DNA from: Apostichopus parvimensis
Lineage: Eukaryota; Echinodermata; Holothuroidea; Aspidochirotida; Stichopodidae
DNA length: 44,212 nucleotides
Direction of reading: 5' to 3'
NCBI GenBank assembly: GCA_000934455.1
Contig: KN884450.1
Span: 1 to 44,212, forward strand
Shown: positions 24,602 to 35,582 of the stretch, one piece after another
Numbering within the stretch: position 1 is the first letter of the stretch
Layout of the letters: each line of letters starts with the position of its first letter
Notes under the pieces: model-generated
Told to the model about the DNA's origin: nothing
The model's database searches: none
Seen by the model: the letters and a program-made list of their open reading frames with translations, nothing else
Translations under genes and position numbers: made by a program

Positions 24602-24724
24602 CGACTTTTGCCATTACCATATATTAATGATACCGATGCATGTGAAAACTACGAATATATTTACAGCAGGGATGTGGAAAATTTAAAAAAAGGGCTGAAC
24701 CGTTTGAATGCAAAGTATCATCCG
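24602..24724 (+). other. Orphan exon-like open segment
   Basis: 123 bp, phase 0 at both ends, between cactttatag and a gtatgg donor. It reads RLLPLPYINDTDACENYEYI and then YSRDVENLKKGLNRLNAKY. The composition is protein-like, and it lies on the strand opposite gene B, below its 3' end. I find no phase-compatible partner: the nearest start-like exon (ATG at 24398) leaves in phase 1. It may be a relic of a third gene or chance. Confidence 0.25.
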
Positions 24725-24812
24725 GTATGGATATGTTCATTCTGATCAACTAATTAGGGCATAATATATACACTAAAGGAAACTGTAACTGTTGAAATTG
24801 TCGTCCGTAGAA

Positions 24813-27800
24813 TTAAAAGTTCACTTCATTGTAGTCGTTTGGTTCTAACTCGATGTAACTTGTATCTGCTGCTTGCGTCATATCCACCTGAGAATTTGAT
24901 GTGTAGAGGACGTAGTTATAAAATGTACTTGAATGAAATATTGTCAAAGACCAAAACGATCGAGAATGATGGAACTGATACTCCTCGTTGCAATTATTAC
25001 ATTACCATTGAATAAACCAATTAATCAAACATTTAAGAAATTCCTTAATCTAAGATTGAGTATATATTTCAAAAGGCGTACTTGGTCTACGGTAACTCTG
25101 AAAATGGAGCAACATTACAGATTTTTTGTTTCAGATATTGTTCTTCTTTGTATTAAACAAATAAAATGTATTACATTTCAAATAATCTCAGATTCGCTAA
25201 GACGATTGACTAAAATGGAGTAGTGATGAAATTGTTTGACAATAACAGTTTGTTTTCTGTACATAAGTTTTAATTAATACCTTTGCAATACCCTCATATA
25301 GTGCCTCGATTTTGTTGCGGACCTTCATGATGGTCGGTCTCTGTCGAGAGTTCTTGTGCCAGGTAGAAAGCATAAGGTTGTATCTGAAAATAGAACGATA
25401 TTGTAAGTTATACATATTTAACGTGAATGAAACTGACGTTGCATATGTCAGTGCATCATAACACTTTTGAATTGAAATGTAATAAATTAATAATCAAGGC
25501 CATTCCGTAGTGAGCTTAATATTAGTTCAGATGACTAACATCAGTGACGTTCTGAATGTGTTTAAGCTAATAAAATAGCAATGGAACTACAACCTTTGTT
25601 ATTTTTGTGTGTGTATTCTTACCTACATACAACATATACTACAGTTTCATCGTATCGTGCAGATTGTACAACGCAACTTCCAATACATCGGATACGCATC
25701 ATCATGCTTAAACTTGCAAATAGTGCAAGCATTTGTTAATTGCACCGGTGCTCATTGTTTCAAATAAGGATCGATGAAAATAAGTATTTTGTTCATACAT
25801 GGCTCCTGGACAACAGTCTGGTTGTTCCAAGCATTTCAATTGCCTTATGTGTCCTTCTATTTCCTTGACGGTATTTGTCTGGTATGGAGCTTCTCCTACG
25901 AAAATAAACATATGGCTAGTTATTTTCAGCACAATTATATGTGTCACCAACTGGTCATGCCAGACTTAACAGAACATTTTGCTGAAATGTATTCTTCAAC
26001 TTAAAGTTTACATTGATAAAGTGTGTCTACAACTATAACTTACAACCGCAACCCCAATAATTATAATAACAATTAAGAAAGTGAAGTATATGAACCAGCA
26101 ACTGTATTCTCTTGAACGTCATTTCCAATTAATATGAAATTGGTAGTTTGAAATAATTACCGAATGAAAATATTTCCCAGAGAAGTATCCCGAAGGACCA
26201 AATGTCAGACGAGATGCCGTACTCGCTCAGAAAAATTGTTTCGGGAGGCAACCAAGCTATGGGTGGATTTTTCTGGAAAGCGATAAAGAATACTCAGTTT
26301 TACAAAGGATATGTCGCACTTCATTTTAAAATAATATTATACTTCAAAACATGTCATAACTCTGCAATTGTTACAACTTAGATACATCGAGATTGGAATG
26401 ACTCACACTTTCTGTCAAGTTGGTGATTCTATCCTCACCAAGATCAATCGGGAAAAAGTCGAAAAGTTTTGGCCTCATCTTATCCCCCAAAAGGACTTTT
26501 CTAGCGGCCAGTGCAGGATGACAAAACTGTAAACAGAACAAAGTACCCTGGTTGTTGCAGAATTAACATCGTATAACTTTGCGATTTCCGCTTCACAACA
26601 AGAGGAAGAGGAAAATGTCTTTTCTAAATAAACATGTGTTCGGTTCAAAACATTTACATTTGAAGAAATATTTATATTAGCATGTAACTTATATTGCTCT
26701 CTGGAGTTGAAATATACACACATTTAATACAATTTTCATTAAAGTTCTTTGCTTCAACATTTTCATTACTGCCCTAGCCCCAGTGTTAGACACTACCATA
26801 GTATCAATGTCATAGTATTGGCAGCTACCTGATTAGAATGCAGGAAAGCTAGGGCATCTGCAATTTCCTTGGAAAACACAATGGGATGTTGCAAATCGCT
26901 GTCACTGCCTTTATCGGGGCTATTCAATTCTCTCTTTGGCTGATAGCTTGTTTGCAGCAAATCTCGCAAGTTTCCATTCGCGATATATTCTTGATAGATA
27001 AAGTACGGCACTGTTGGTAGAGGTAAGAATCATTTTGTTGAACTGTCAGGCAACACCCTTGAAAATTGCTTCTTGTATAAAGAGTCATATATGAGAATAG
27101 AGTGTGATATGCTGTCTGGAGATCAATTAACATTTAATAAAATTGGGCAACAATATAATTCGTTTTAAAAGTGTTATCATACAGTGCAGGTTCTTATACA
27201 TATCCTTAATTGGGATTTAAAAAGGAATCCAGTGGTTTGAAATTGCATTAACTTACCTTCATCTAGGGAGGACCCAATATAGTTCACGATGTTTTGGTGG
27301 ATTTCAAGTCGACGTAGAGCAGATGCGAGCTTTAAAAAGTTATAACCGTCTTTCATTTTTGCCTTTTCTGTCAAATATATTAGTAAATTATCGTCAATCG
27401 ACTAAATTTAAAAAAAATCAATGTTTTATTAAAAAGAAGGATAAATTAGTTAAGGCAAAACTTCTTAACTCTTAATGAATAACATTATCAATTGTTCTCT
27501 AAACCATGTTCGTTCAAAGTATATCTTCAAATAACTTTTTTTTAATATCAATTTTATGTGATATATATTATATATATATTTTATGTTGCACTTACGAATT
27601 CTTTCATTGCATGTTGATCTTTGATATTTTATAAGAGGTGACTTAATTTACTTAAGTTATGCTTATAGAAACACAAGGAATGCATGTTTAATAACGTAAA
27701 TAATGTAAACAAAATTTGCAGTTTACATTTCGTTACCTGAGACTGTCTTAGCGACGATAAACTCATTGTCTGGATAATCCTTACGACTCGCTTTCCAATA

Positions 27801-30800
27801 AGAAAAAACACTTCCAGCGGGAAATAGCGAAATTAGTTCCACAGAGAGTCTTAAACTTGCTGTCTCCGTTTCTTCAATCTTTGATTCTTTTTTGGGTGCA
27901 ACGATCAGATTTTTTGGGGAAGCTGATGATGGCGAGATGTAAAGGTAACACGGTTTGATTCAAAAAACTTGAAATGTATTATATCTTGATTCCATGCAAT
28001 ACTAGAGTGACAAATGAAAATTTCCGAGATAATCTAAAGGAAAGATTTCAAGTTCTACACAGAATCTATCTGTTTACGAACATCAATTATGAAATAAGCA
28101 TATAAAACAAAAGTGATATAAGCTAATAACACCTCGGTGGTAATGCGTTGTACTTTACATTACAACTATATAGACAACTTATCTAAAACAATATTGAGAT
28201 AATTGAGATGGAATTATTTGATGTTTAGAGAAGCATAGCTACAAACCTTCGGAGTGATCCTTGTTGCTAAGCGTTTTGGTCTTCACTGTGCTAGACGGCA
28301 AAAACAACAGAATGTTACAGAACATTTAAAACTAACTTTTGTTAACTTTAACTGATAAAATGTGACTGATGGTTTATTCAAATTAAGAACTTTAACCCTG
28401 CCTCAAAAGATAATGAATAGTTCATGACGTTTCACGTAACATGATTTTGTTCTTCTTTAGGACACAATGATACATATTTTGTTGAAATTTGAATAAAGTA
28501 TCAATTTGCCCTACCATGCATAAAACGCAGTCGCCACGGTATCTGTAAACATACGAGTAAAAAATACATGAATACGCATTATCAGAATGTCTCAACAGCT
28601 TATTTGAAATATTTTTGAGTTGTAACATTTACTAGCAGGAGTGGGCAAGATAATGTAAGTTTTATATCTCGCTCTCTGTATCTTTCTTTTCGTGCACTAT
28701 TGCCTAGTCCGTAACAAGGTAGACGTTCAGTAATGAACAGATGTGAAGCTGATAAAGAGATGTGAACACTTCATTTTTTATAACATGATTAAGAATGTCA
28801 TGACTAGTGCATCATATATGTGTCAAAAGTGAATGTGACGTAATACACCTCTCCCAACTTTTCCAATCAACGCCGCCAATCATCATTCATATGTCCATTA
28901 ATTACGGTCAACTGGATACGACATTGGTATTTTGATGTATCGGTTGTAATAGGAAATCTAATATGTAGTGCTATAAAATTAAATAATACCTTGTTTTCGC
29001 TTCTTGTACACGAAACATGCGAGAAGGCACGTTACGCAAAGAAATAAAGTAGCCAGCCCGACAAACATTATTATAGTGGTGGTGTCTGTGAATTAACAAT
29101 TTGAAATAACGTTAAGTTCGAAATGGGGATATACTCTTTACAACACAAACAGTGAATTACATAACCTTAGATGTAACGTCAGGGCCAGTGACTCTTAATT
29201 TGTTCACGAAAGTTTTAGATAACTGTTCATAACAATTAGCTTTCCGGATACCAATATAATGAAAATGAAATGAAATAACAATCTTTAAATATTCTCTTCA
29301 TGCTTTAATTGTTCCTGCCTGGATGGGATAAATCATCCATATAACAATTGGAATTAAAAACACGAGACAAATCGAGAGGTAACGTAATAATTACACTGGA
29401 TATTATTATGTGTTTTCGACCCACCATTAATCTTAATATCCAGTGTCGCGTGTTGCATCAAGGAGGAAGAAGATAGATTGCTTGAACAGGAAATGTGGAT
29501 TCTTCCCTTTACTGTAACATTCAGGTAACTTTCGTAATCCAGTAATATCGGGTTATTAACATTAGGCTTGTTTAATGTCCCGGTATCAATATATTGGTCG
29601 ATGCTGCCAGACTTCCAAAGCAAACTAGCTTCAGGCCGAGAACCAAACGCCACACATTTGAGAACGACCACTTCTCCGTGATATGTCATTATCTCTCCAG
29701 AAATGTTGATATTGTTTATTTGAATTTTTACGTCTGGTATCGCTGTAACGAGAAAACTTCATTATAAATATAATTGGAATGTTCGTCGGGGAAAATGTAA
29801 ACAATGAGTACATTTTAGCTGCGGTTCTTAAGTTATACAATAAGTGCAACATGACAACTATCACATGCATAGTTACAATCACTGGTGATACCTTCTATCA
29901 TTACTTCTAATCTCCTTTAGTTACTTAGACTATGCACTATTTTACCCAATTTACCATATATAGGAAGTTTGTTTCCTGCAACAATAGTATCATCGTTCTC
30001 GCTAGAGTAATTTCTTTCACATGTCATGAATATTTCAAATGCATTCTCTGGGAATTCCATAGCGTATGTGATCAATCCAGTATCGGTGCGGAACGTTCGA
30101 TTAGAAACGTCACTTAAACCGTCTTCGTGTACATATCTTGTCATGGTTGAAAGTTCCACAATTTCGCTTTTCTTGCAGTTTTTCTTTTGAGTACATGAAA
30201 TCGTGTACATTGTTCCAGTCGTTATAAAGCTCAGGGCCTCTATGTCTTTGCCATTCAGGGAAAACTTGGATTGGCAATCTGAAATTGATTAAGTGAAATT
30301 CTGTTTCAAGGATTTATTAATTAAGATCTTTAGATCAAGATATGACAAGACAAAACTCTCATCATGCCGTTTTATTACATCTCATATCTTGCAGTTTATG
30401 TAAGAAATTGTCAAATTTACAACATTACGTGAAAGTTGCTTTGTGCATAGAATGTATATGACCATCAAGTTAGGGAATGAAAGAAAACAATTTATATACG
30501 GTACTGTATATAATTACAATACAATGCATTCCTTCTCTGGTCTATATATTTGACTGTAATTTTACATTGTTAACATATTTTATTAAATTGTAATATAACG
30601 ATAACTTGACTTGGTTACATCTAAACTATCAACGTGGAAACATTGCGTAATATATGGTGTTCTTTTTTTTCTTAATAATAACTGTTTCCTAATAGTTTTC
30701 GGTCAGAATATTGTATGTTAATGAACTGCCTTAAAAAATTAAGATATCTTTGTAGGTCATACCATCTAATTCAAGAAAATGCTCTTTAAGTACTTTTCGA

Positions 30801-32024
30801 TTCAAAAGGCAAGCGTATGTGCCTTCATTTTGTTGCCGAAACTCATCAATCAGTAACTCTGTCACCGATGAGTTCACTGATTTAACGATGACATTTTCAG
30901 TTCCGGGTTGAGTGTCTTTTGAGATCAGTGTCTTATTGTTAAACTTCCAAACAGGCGAAATATTGTCCAATGAGGTGCTGTGACAGTTCAACGTTATTGA
31001 ACCTCCTTTGGTTACGAGTTCACTTTGCGACTCTGAACAGACAGAAACTGAAAAACGTGGAAGAAATCTTTGTTAATGTTTGCAATATGTTACTTTGCCT
31101 CTTTATTTTTTATGCATACAAAGCATACCCAAAGTAATTATTTAGTTATTTAGTTAATTATTTATCAGTTCTCTCGTTTCGATGTAGTCATTTGGGTTGA
31201 TTATTCTATGAGCGGTAAATAATGATTTGTTTTTATTAACATAAGGTATTGTCTTCTGCCGTTACACGAGGTAATACAAAAGGCTATATATAGGCAAGTT
31301 GTATGTATTAGTAAAGTTACCAGAGACAATACAAGGATTGTAAAACTACCAGACAATACTATGTAGTTAATATGTAAAATAAAACGTGTGACTAGTTAAC
31401 CTAAGCACTTTACAATGGCCACATCAGAAATATTTTTTTCGAATCCAATTTCACTACCAGTGCCTGTTTGGTGGATGGGAAAGGACCAAATGTAAACGAA
31501 ATGTTTTCTTTTCAACATTATGAGCATTATTTACATAAGCCCTTACACGTAAATTATCTAATAATTGGGATTCAAAGAGGCTGATCATAATGACTTGGGA
31601 GTGTAGTTTAAAGAATACTATTGACGATCGTTTGATACCTTTTCATATCTCGGGTTTTCAAAGTCAGTCAGTTAAAGATGGTTAACATTGGAATCTGCCT
31701 ATTGTTTCGGATGCTAATACTTTAATTATATTAAGATATTGGGGATGACTCTATTTGATGTACACGAATTCAGTCAGTTAGATTCACAGGATGACCGTGA
31801 ATTCTACCTTAAGAAGGATTTAATAAAATGACCACTTTGTTTTCCACTGATAAAAGATATTTTCTATAACGAGCACATCTTCAGTGAAAAAAGGCCCACT
31901 CAATTATATTCTTTGGAGTTGTAATCAATAAAATAGTCAAGTAATAAAATCTTCATATATTACCTGTGCCGATCGCGGTGAGCAGGAAAACATAGGTCAC
32001 ATAATGCGGTAAGGCCATGTTCAT
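24813..32024 (-). CDS. Gene B: three-Ig receptor with tyrosine pseudokinase domain
   Basis: Complete model, 702 aa plus stop. Exons in transcript order: 32024-31964 (signal peptide [19 protein letters not shown]), 31047-30763 (Ig1), 30278-29955 (Ig2), 29742-29425 (Ig3, C2-type, [16 protein letters not shown]), 29085-28990 (TM then KKRKQ), 28285-28247, 27922-27737 (N-lobe), 27367-27257 (helix C), 27010-26829 (hinge to helix E), 26526-26407 (catalytic loop), 26272-26161, 25895-25799, 25383-25281, 24887-24813 (tail). The lengths sum to 2109 bp and every phase matches. The tail ends [16 protein letters not shown], with YIEL and YNEV. Ig1 is 285 bp as in gene A. The acceptor (tttaacag) lies immediately before the start ATG, so the 5' leader is on separate upstream exons. 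Expected at the cell surface; ligand unknown. Confidence 0.9.
25281..27922 (-). other. Gene B kinase-like domain (predicted inactive or impaired)
   Basis: Landmarks in order: glycine-loop region [15 protein letters not shown] with only one loop Gly, beta3 FIVAKTVS with the Lys kept, helix C and following [12 protein letters not shown], hinge [16 protein letters not shown], a short hydrophilic insert, helix [16 protein letters not shown], catalytic loop [12 protein letters not shown], then [40 protein letters not shown] and RQRPTI. HRD has become HPA (catalytic Asp lost) and the loop Asn is Lys. The Asp of DFG remains but the Gly is Phe. Loss of the catalytic-loop Asp and Asn predicts little or no phosphotransfer, although the retained Lys and DFG Asp could still allow nucleotide binding. 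Confidence 0.85.
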
Positions 32025-32837
32025 CTGTTAAACAAAAAGAAGAAGTTGGGAATACAAGACAACACATACTGCTTGAATAGACTAACGTTTTGTAACTGAT
32101 GAGATAAAAATGGGTAACTTGAGCAGACATGACCAGATTGCTACCTAGGCCTAGTTTAGTCCGCAGTTAAACATAATCCAATCTACCATGCCTATGGCAC
32201 AAATTATTGATAATCATATTTAGGATAAGTAATGTTTCCTACAACATGACATAAGCTAGGTTTACTATACTTAGTAGTTGCGAGGAAGGGTAATATTACT
32301 GTAGTCACCCGACTTGCATTGATACACAGCGAAGCTTTAGTAGTCTTCTGATATTTTCAGCTCAAACTTGAACTTGGTATTGAATGGCGTTTACACTGCA
32401 TCCATTCCGACGAGTGGTAAAGAGTATCTGGCTGGGTACGATTCGGGGAGATCTTTATAACGTTCGATGAAATTAATTTTATTCTGTTCGAACTGAAACG
32501 TTTTAAAAAGTGCTGCAATATATGTATTCCACTAAACTCGAAATGGCCTTCCATCCTATACCTACTTCTGCTAAAATTTTATAACAAATTAGTAACGATA
32601 TAAACTATAATTACACGGAAACATACGCTTAACTGTCAATACAACGAGCCATGTAGTAGCATTGAATGCTTCAACAAAACTTACTACAATGTAGGCAAGT
32701 GATTGGAACATAATTATGTTCTTAATGTGCAATAAAAATGATATCTTGGTCGTAGGACAATCTTTAACCCTAATGAGTAGTTATTGTTTTCTAATCTACG
32801 AATGATCTAACTGGCTTTTAACTGAAAAAAAAGTTAC

Positions 32838-32860
32838 CCTGAAATCGATTTTTCTCTCAG
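32838..32860 (-). promoter_or_regulatory. Gene B leader exon end, proximal copy, degenerate
   Basis: Same block, but the donor is gtaact and the uORF ATG is changed (minus-strand sequence around it reads ctccctgag). It could give a uORF-free leader if still spliced, or be inactive. Confidence 0.35.
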
Positions 32861-33272
32861 GGAGTCTTGGTCGATCTCAAATACGAACTCTTTGTAATTG
32901 ATCAAGAAAACTTAGATCGACATCGATACCCAAAAAATGTAATATATGTACAACTTTTAAGTGAATGATCAAATGACCTGAAAAGAAAGAAAACTAATTG
33001 TAATAGTCAGTAGGTCAACATATTTTCTGGATGCTCGTGTAACATTGCTTGCAAAACACATGAGAGTTAACAATATGCCTTGGAGTATGGCGTAGTTCCT
33101 TATCATTTGGAAAATATATGCCATAACTATATTTGATGTACACGTATTTAGTCAGTTGGATTCACAGGATGACCACATGAATTCTACCTTAGCAATTTAA
33201 TAACAAAATGGCCACTTTGTTTTCCACTGATAAAGAATGTTCTAACTGACTTAAAACTGAAAAGGAACTTAC

Positions 33273-33295
33273 CTTGAAATTGATCTTACTGTCAT
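33273..33295 (-). promoter_or_regulatory. Gene B leader exon end, middle copy, with uORF
   Basis: Paralogue of 34179-34201 with the donor gtaagt at 33272-33267. Its uORF reads MTVRSISR after splicing and has the same stop overlapping the main start codon. Confidence 0.5.
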
Positions 33296-33619
33296 TGAGT
33301 CTTGACCGATCTCAAATACGAACTCATTGTAAATGATCAAGGAACCTTAGATAGAACTTTTAAGTGAATGATCAAATGACCTGAAAAGAAAGAAAGTGCA
33401 CATTGAAATAGTCAGCAGATCAAATTGTTTATTTATGCTAATGTAAGAGTTAACTATGCGTGGGAGTATGGCGTTGTTCCTTATGATTCAGTCACGACAG
33501 AAAAGGAGGCGGAGGTTTTTATTATATTAAGATATTGGGGATTAATGTATTTGATATACATGAAAAACTGGTAACAAACTGATTATCCACTAAATACCCT
33601 GTGTACAAATTGTGCAAAA

Positions 33620-33990
33620 GTAAGTGAGCCAGTCTTTTCGATCCTAGCAGGAACTTCTTCAGAGGCTGATGACAAGTAACATTTACAGAAGGGACAAATA
33701 AACGCCAAGAATGCAGACAGGTTAATCAGCAGGGTGAACACAAATGAGATATATGTAAGTGGTTTAGTAGACAAGTGGATGGAGAGAAGAAAAAACTAAC
33801 AGGGGAAGAGGAGAGGTAGGAGATAAACTGTAGAGGGACAAAGAAAAAATTGAGGGAAGAGGGTAGGAAATAAACTAGAGAAGCCCAAAAACAGAAAAGT
33901 GTGGAGACGAAAGGTGGAAGAGAGCTACGAGAAGAGGTGTGACAGAGAGGAAAATAAAGGGAGATGGAGGGGTGGGGAGCACAAGAAAGG
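33620..33990. mobile_element. Dispersed inverted-repeat element, copy 3
   Basis: Left arm at about 33633-33667 (tcgatcctagcagga, cttcttcagaggct) followed by the reverse complement of the interior seen at 12837-12991 and 15515-15669 (gacaagtaac, gacaggttaatcagc, gtggatggagagaag). It ends in a purine-rich stretch to about 33980. The hammerhead-like core is degenerate here (stem II mismatches, GAC instead of GTC). Confidence 0.55.
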
Positions 33991-34178
33991 TTAGTCATTT
34001 CCTTTCTGAATGTTGAGCCGCTAAGGATGAATGATTCGGAGGCTTTGTATGAATTCAGTCAGTTGGATTCACGGGATGACCACATGGATTCTACCTGATG
34101 AATAATATAATAAAATGACTACTTTGTTTGCCACTGATAAAGAATGTTCTTACTGACTTATTACTGACAAACACTTAC

Positions 34179-34201
34179 CTTGAAATCGATCTTACTCTCA
34201 T
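34179..34201 (-). promoter_or_regulatory. Gene B leader exon end, distal copy, with uORF
   Basis: Minus strand: an ATG at 34201 followed by AGAGTAAGATCGATTTCAAG and a consensus donor gtaagt (34178-34173). Spliced to the gene B start exon, the eight-codon uORF (MRVRSISR) stops at a TGA that overlaps the main ATG by two bases. The upstream boundary of this leader exon is not defined. Confidence 0.5.
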
Positions 34202-35582
34202 TGAGTCTTGACCGATCTTAAAATGAACTCTTTGTAAATGATCCAGGAAGGTTACATCGACATCGATACCCAAAAAATCTAATATATGAACAACTTTTAT
34301 GAGAATGATCAAATGATTGTCCGGCGAGACACTGAAAAGGAAGAAAGTGCACATTGTAAAAGTCAGTATGTCAACAGTCTCTTTAAGTAAAGCATTAACT
34401 ACTAGCAGAGCCGAAGATACGTTATCCAATTTCCTTGTTACAAAAAATGGCTCAATGTTATCACATAACACGTAAGAATATTCGGTTAATCGAAAAGTTC
34501 GGATAATCGCATTTTCATCAATTAACTCATTTACAACTTTAACGCACTCATGTAATGCGATACTATGCCTTCTAAATGAATGTACATATCATCTTCCATG
34601 TTTATGAATTGACGATCGCATTCAGAAGTAAACAAATATAAATCATTTGTGTTTCATTTGACAGGGAGGTTTGGGGGAGGGGGGGGGGTGGTATTTCCTT
34701 CTTACTTTCACCACTGTGACCACAGTTTCAGTAGTCTATATGTATTTCCGCTGTATAGGCCTCTTACTATACAGTAGTACAGTAAACAATAGTGTTTATC
34801 ATAGTCTCGATATACTTCGGTATCTCTTTAAGCAAGCGGATAAGAACGTTGCACTTTGTGACAAAAACAACTTAAGCCTGTTTATGTTCAATACAAGTTT
34901 ACTCAAGAGGTTCGTGAATCTGTAAGATCCATTCCTTGATTGTGAGCAATTCCTGCCATGTTCATGTACGCAATACATACAATAATTAAATTGTTTTGAC
35001 TTTCGGTTTGAAGGCACCATGTCTGTTGTACAATATATGTCTGATATATAAGCTATCCGTGCTTGCAGAAGGTCGAAGTCCATACTGGTTCAATTTATGT
35101 GTACTTAAGTTATATTGTCCATAAGACGTGTAATGATAACTATATTTGAATAAAACGAACCAGCGTAGGTTTGACAATGTGTATGCACTGTGCAACACGT
35201 ATTAAGAGGTTCTGCTTTCGGACACCAATTGCCTGTTTCGGATGTGTGCGTTAATGGCTTGTTTTGAGCTCTTCCTTTAAATTCGCGTAAGATTATCGTC
35301 TATCATTTTGTTTCTTTTAATTCAGCTAATATTAGTAGATATTTTAGACTTGACTACGGCTATCGTAGAGTATAAACTTGATTGATATATTTCAACTGAT
35401 AAGAAACATAACGATAATTAAGGTAAAGTGGTTTTGCTGTGATCATTGTCAACGGGGTTATTAGCGATGTGTTGTTTTTCTCCTGACATCTTAAAAGTTT
35501 AACTTTGTTTCATTTCAGAACTGCTGGCTTTATTTTAACCATTCTCTTTGCATTCTCTTTGAAGATCATTACAAACAGAGAC

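Larger units (their letters stand above)
31710..34300 (-). repeat. Tandem duplications in the gene B promoter/leader region
   Basis: Two block types recur in direct orientation. One (ttcagtcagttggattcac, then ccactttgttttccactgat) occurs at about 31757-31860, 33133-33240 and 34045-34145. The other (ccttgaaatcgatcttact, gagtcttgaccgatct) occurs at about 32836-32990, 33271-33400 and 34177-34340. The second block read on the minus strand ends in a splice donor, so it behaves as a repeated leader exon of gene B. The spacing between the last two copies is enlarged by an inserted dispersed element at about 33620-33990. Confidence 0.75.
32025..35518. other. Shared upstream region of divergent genes B and C
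   Basis: Apart from the duplicated gene B leader exons and the inserted dispersed element, this stretch holds a G-rich run at 34670-34690 and no coding sequence I can support. It should contain the promoters of both genes. A splice acceptor (catttcag) ends at 35518, so gene C probably has its own leader exon upstream. Confidence 0.5.
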
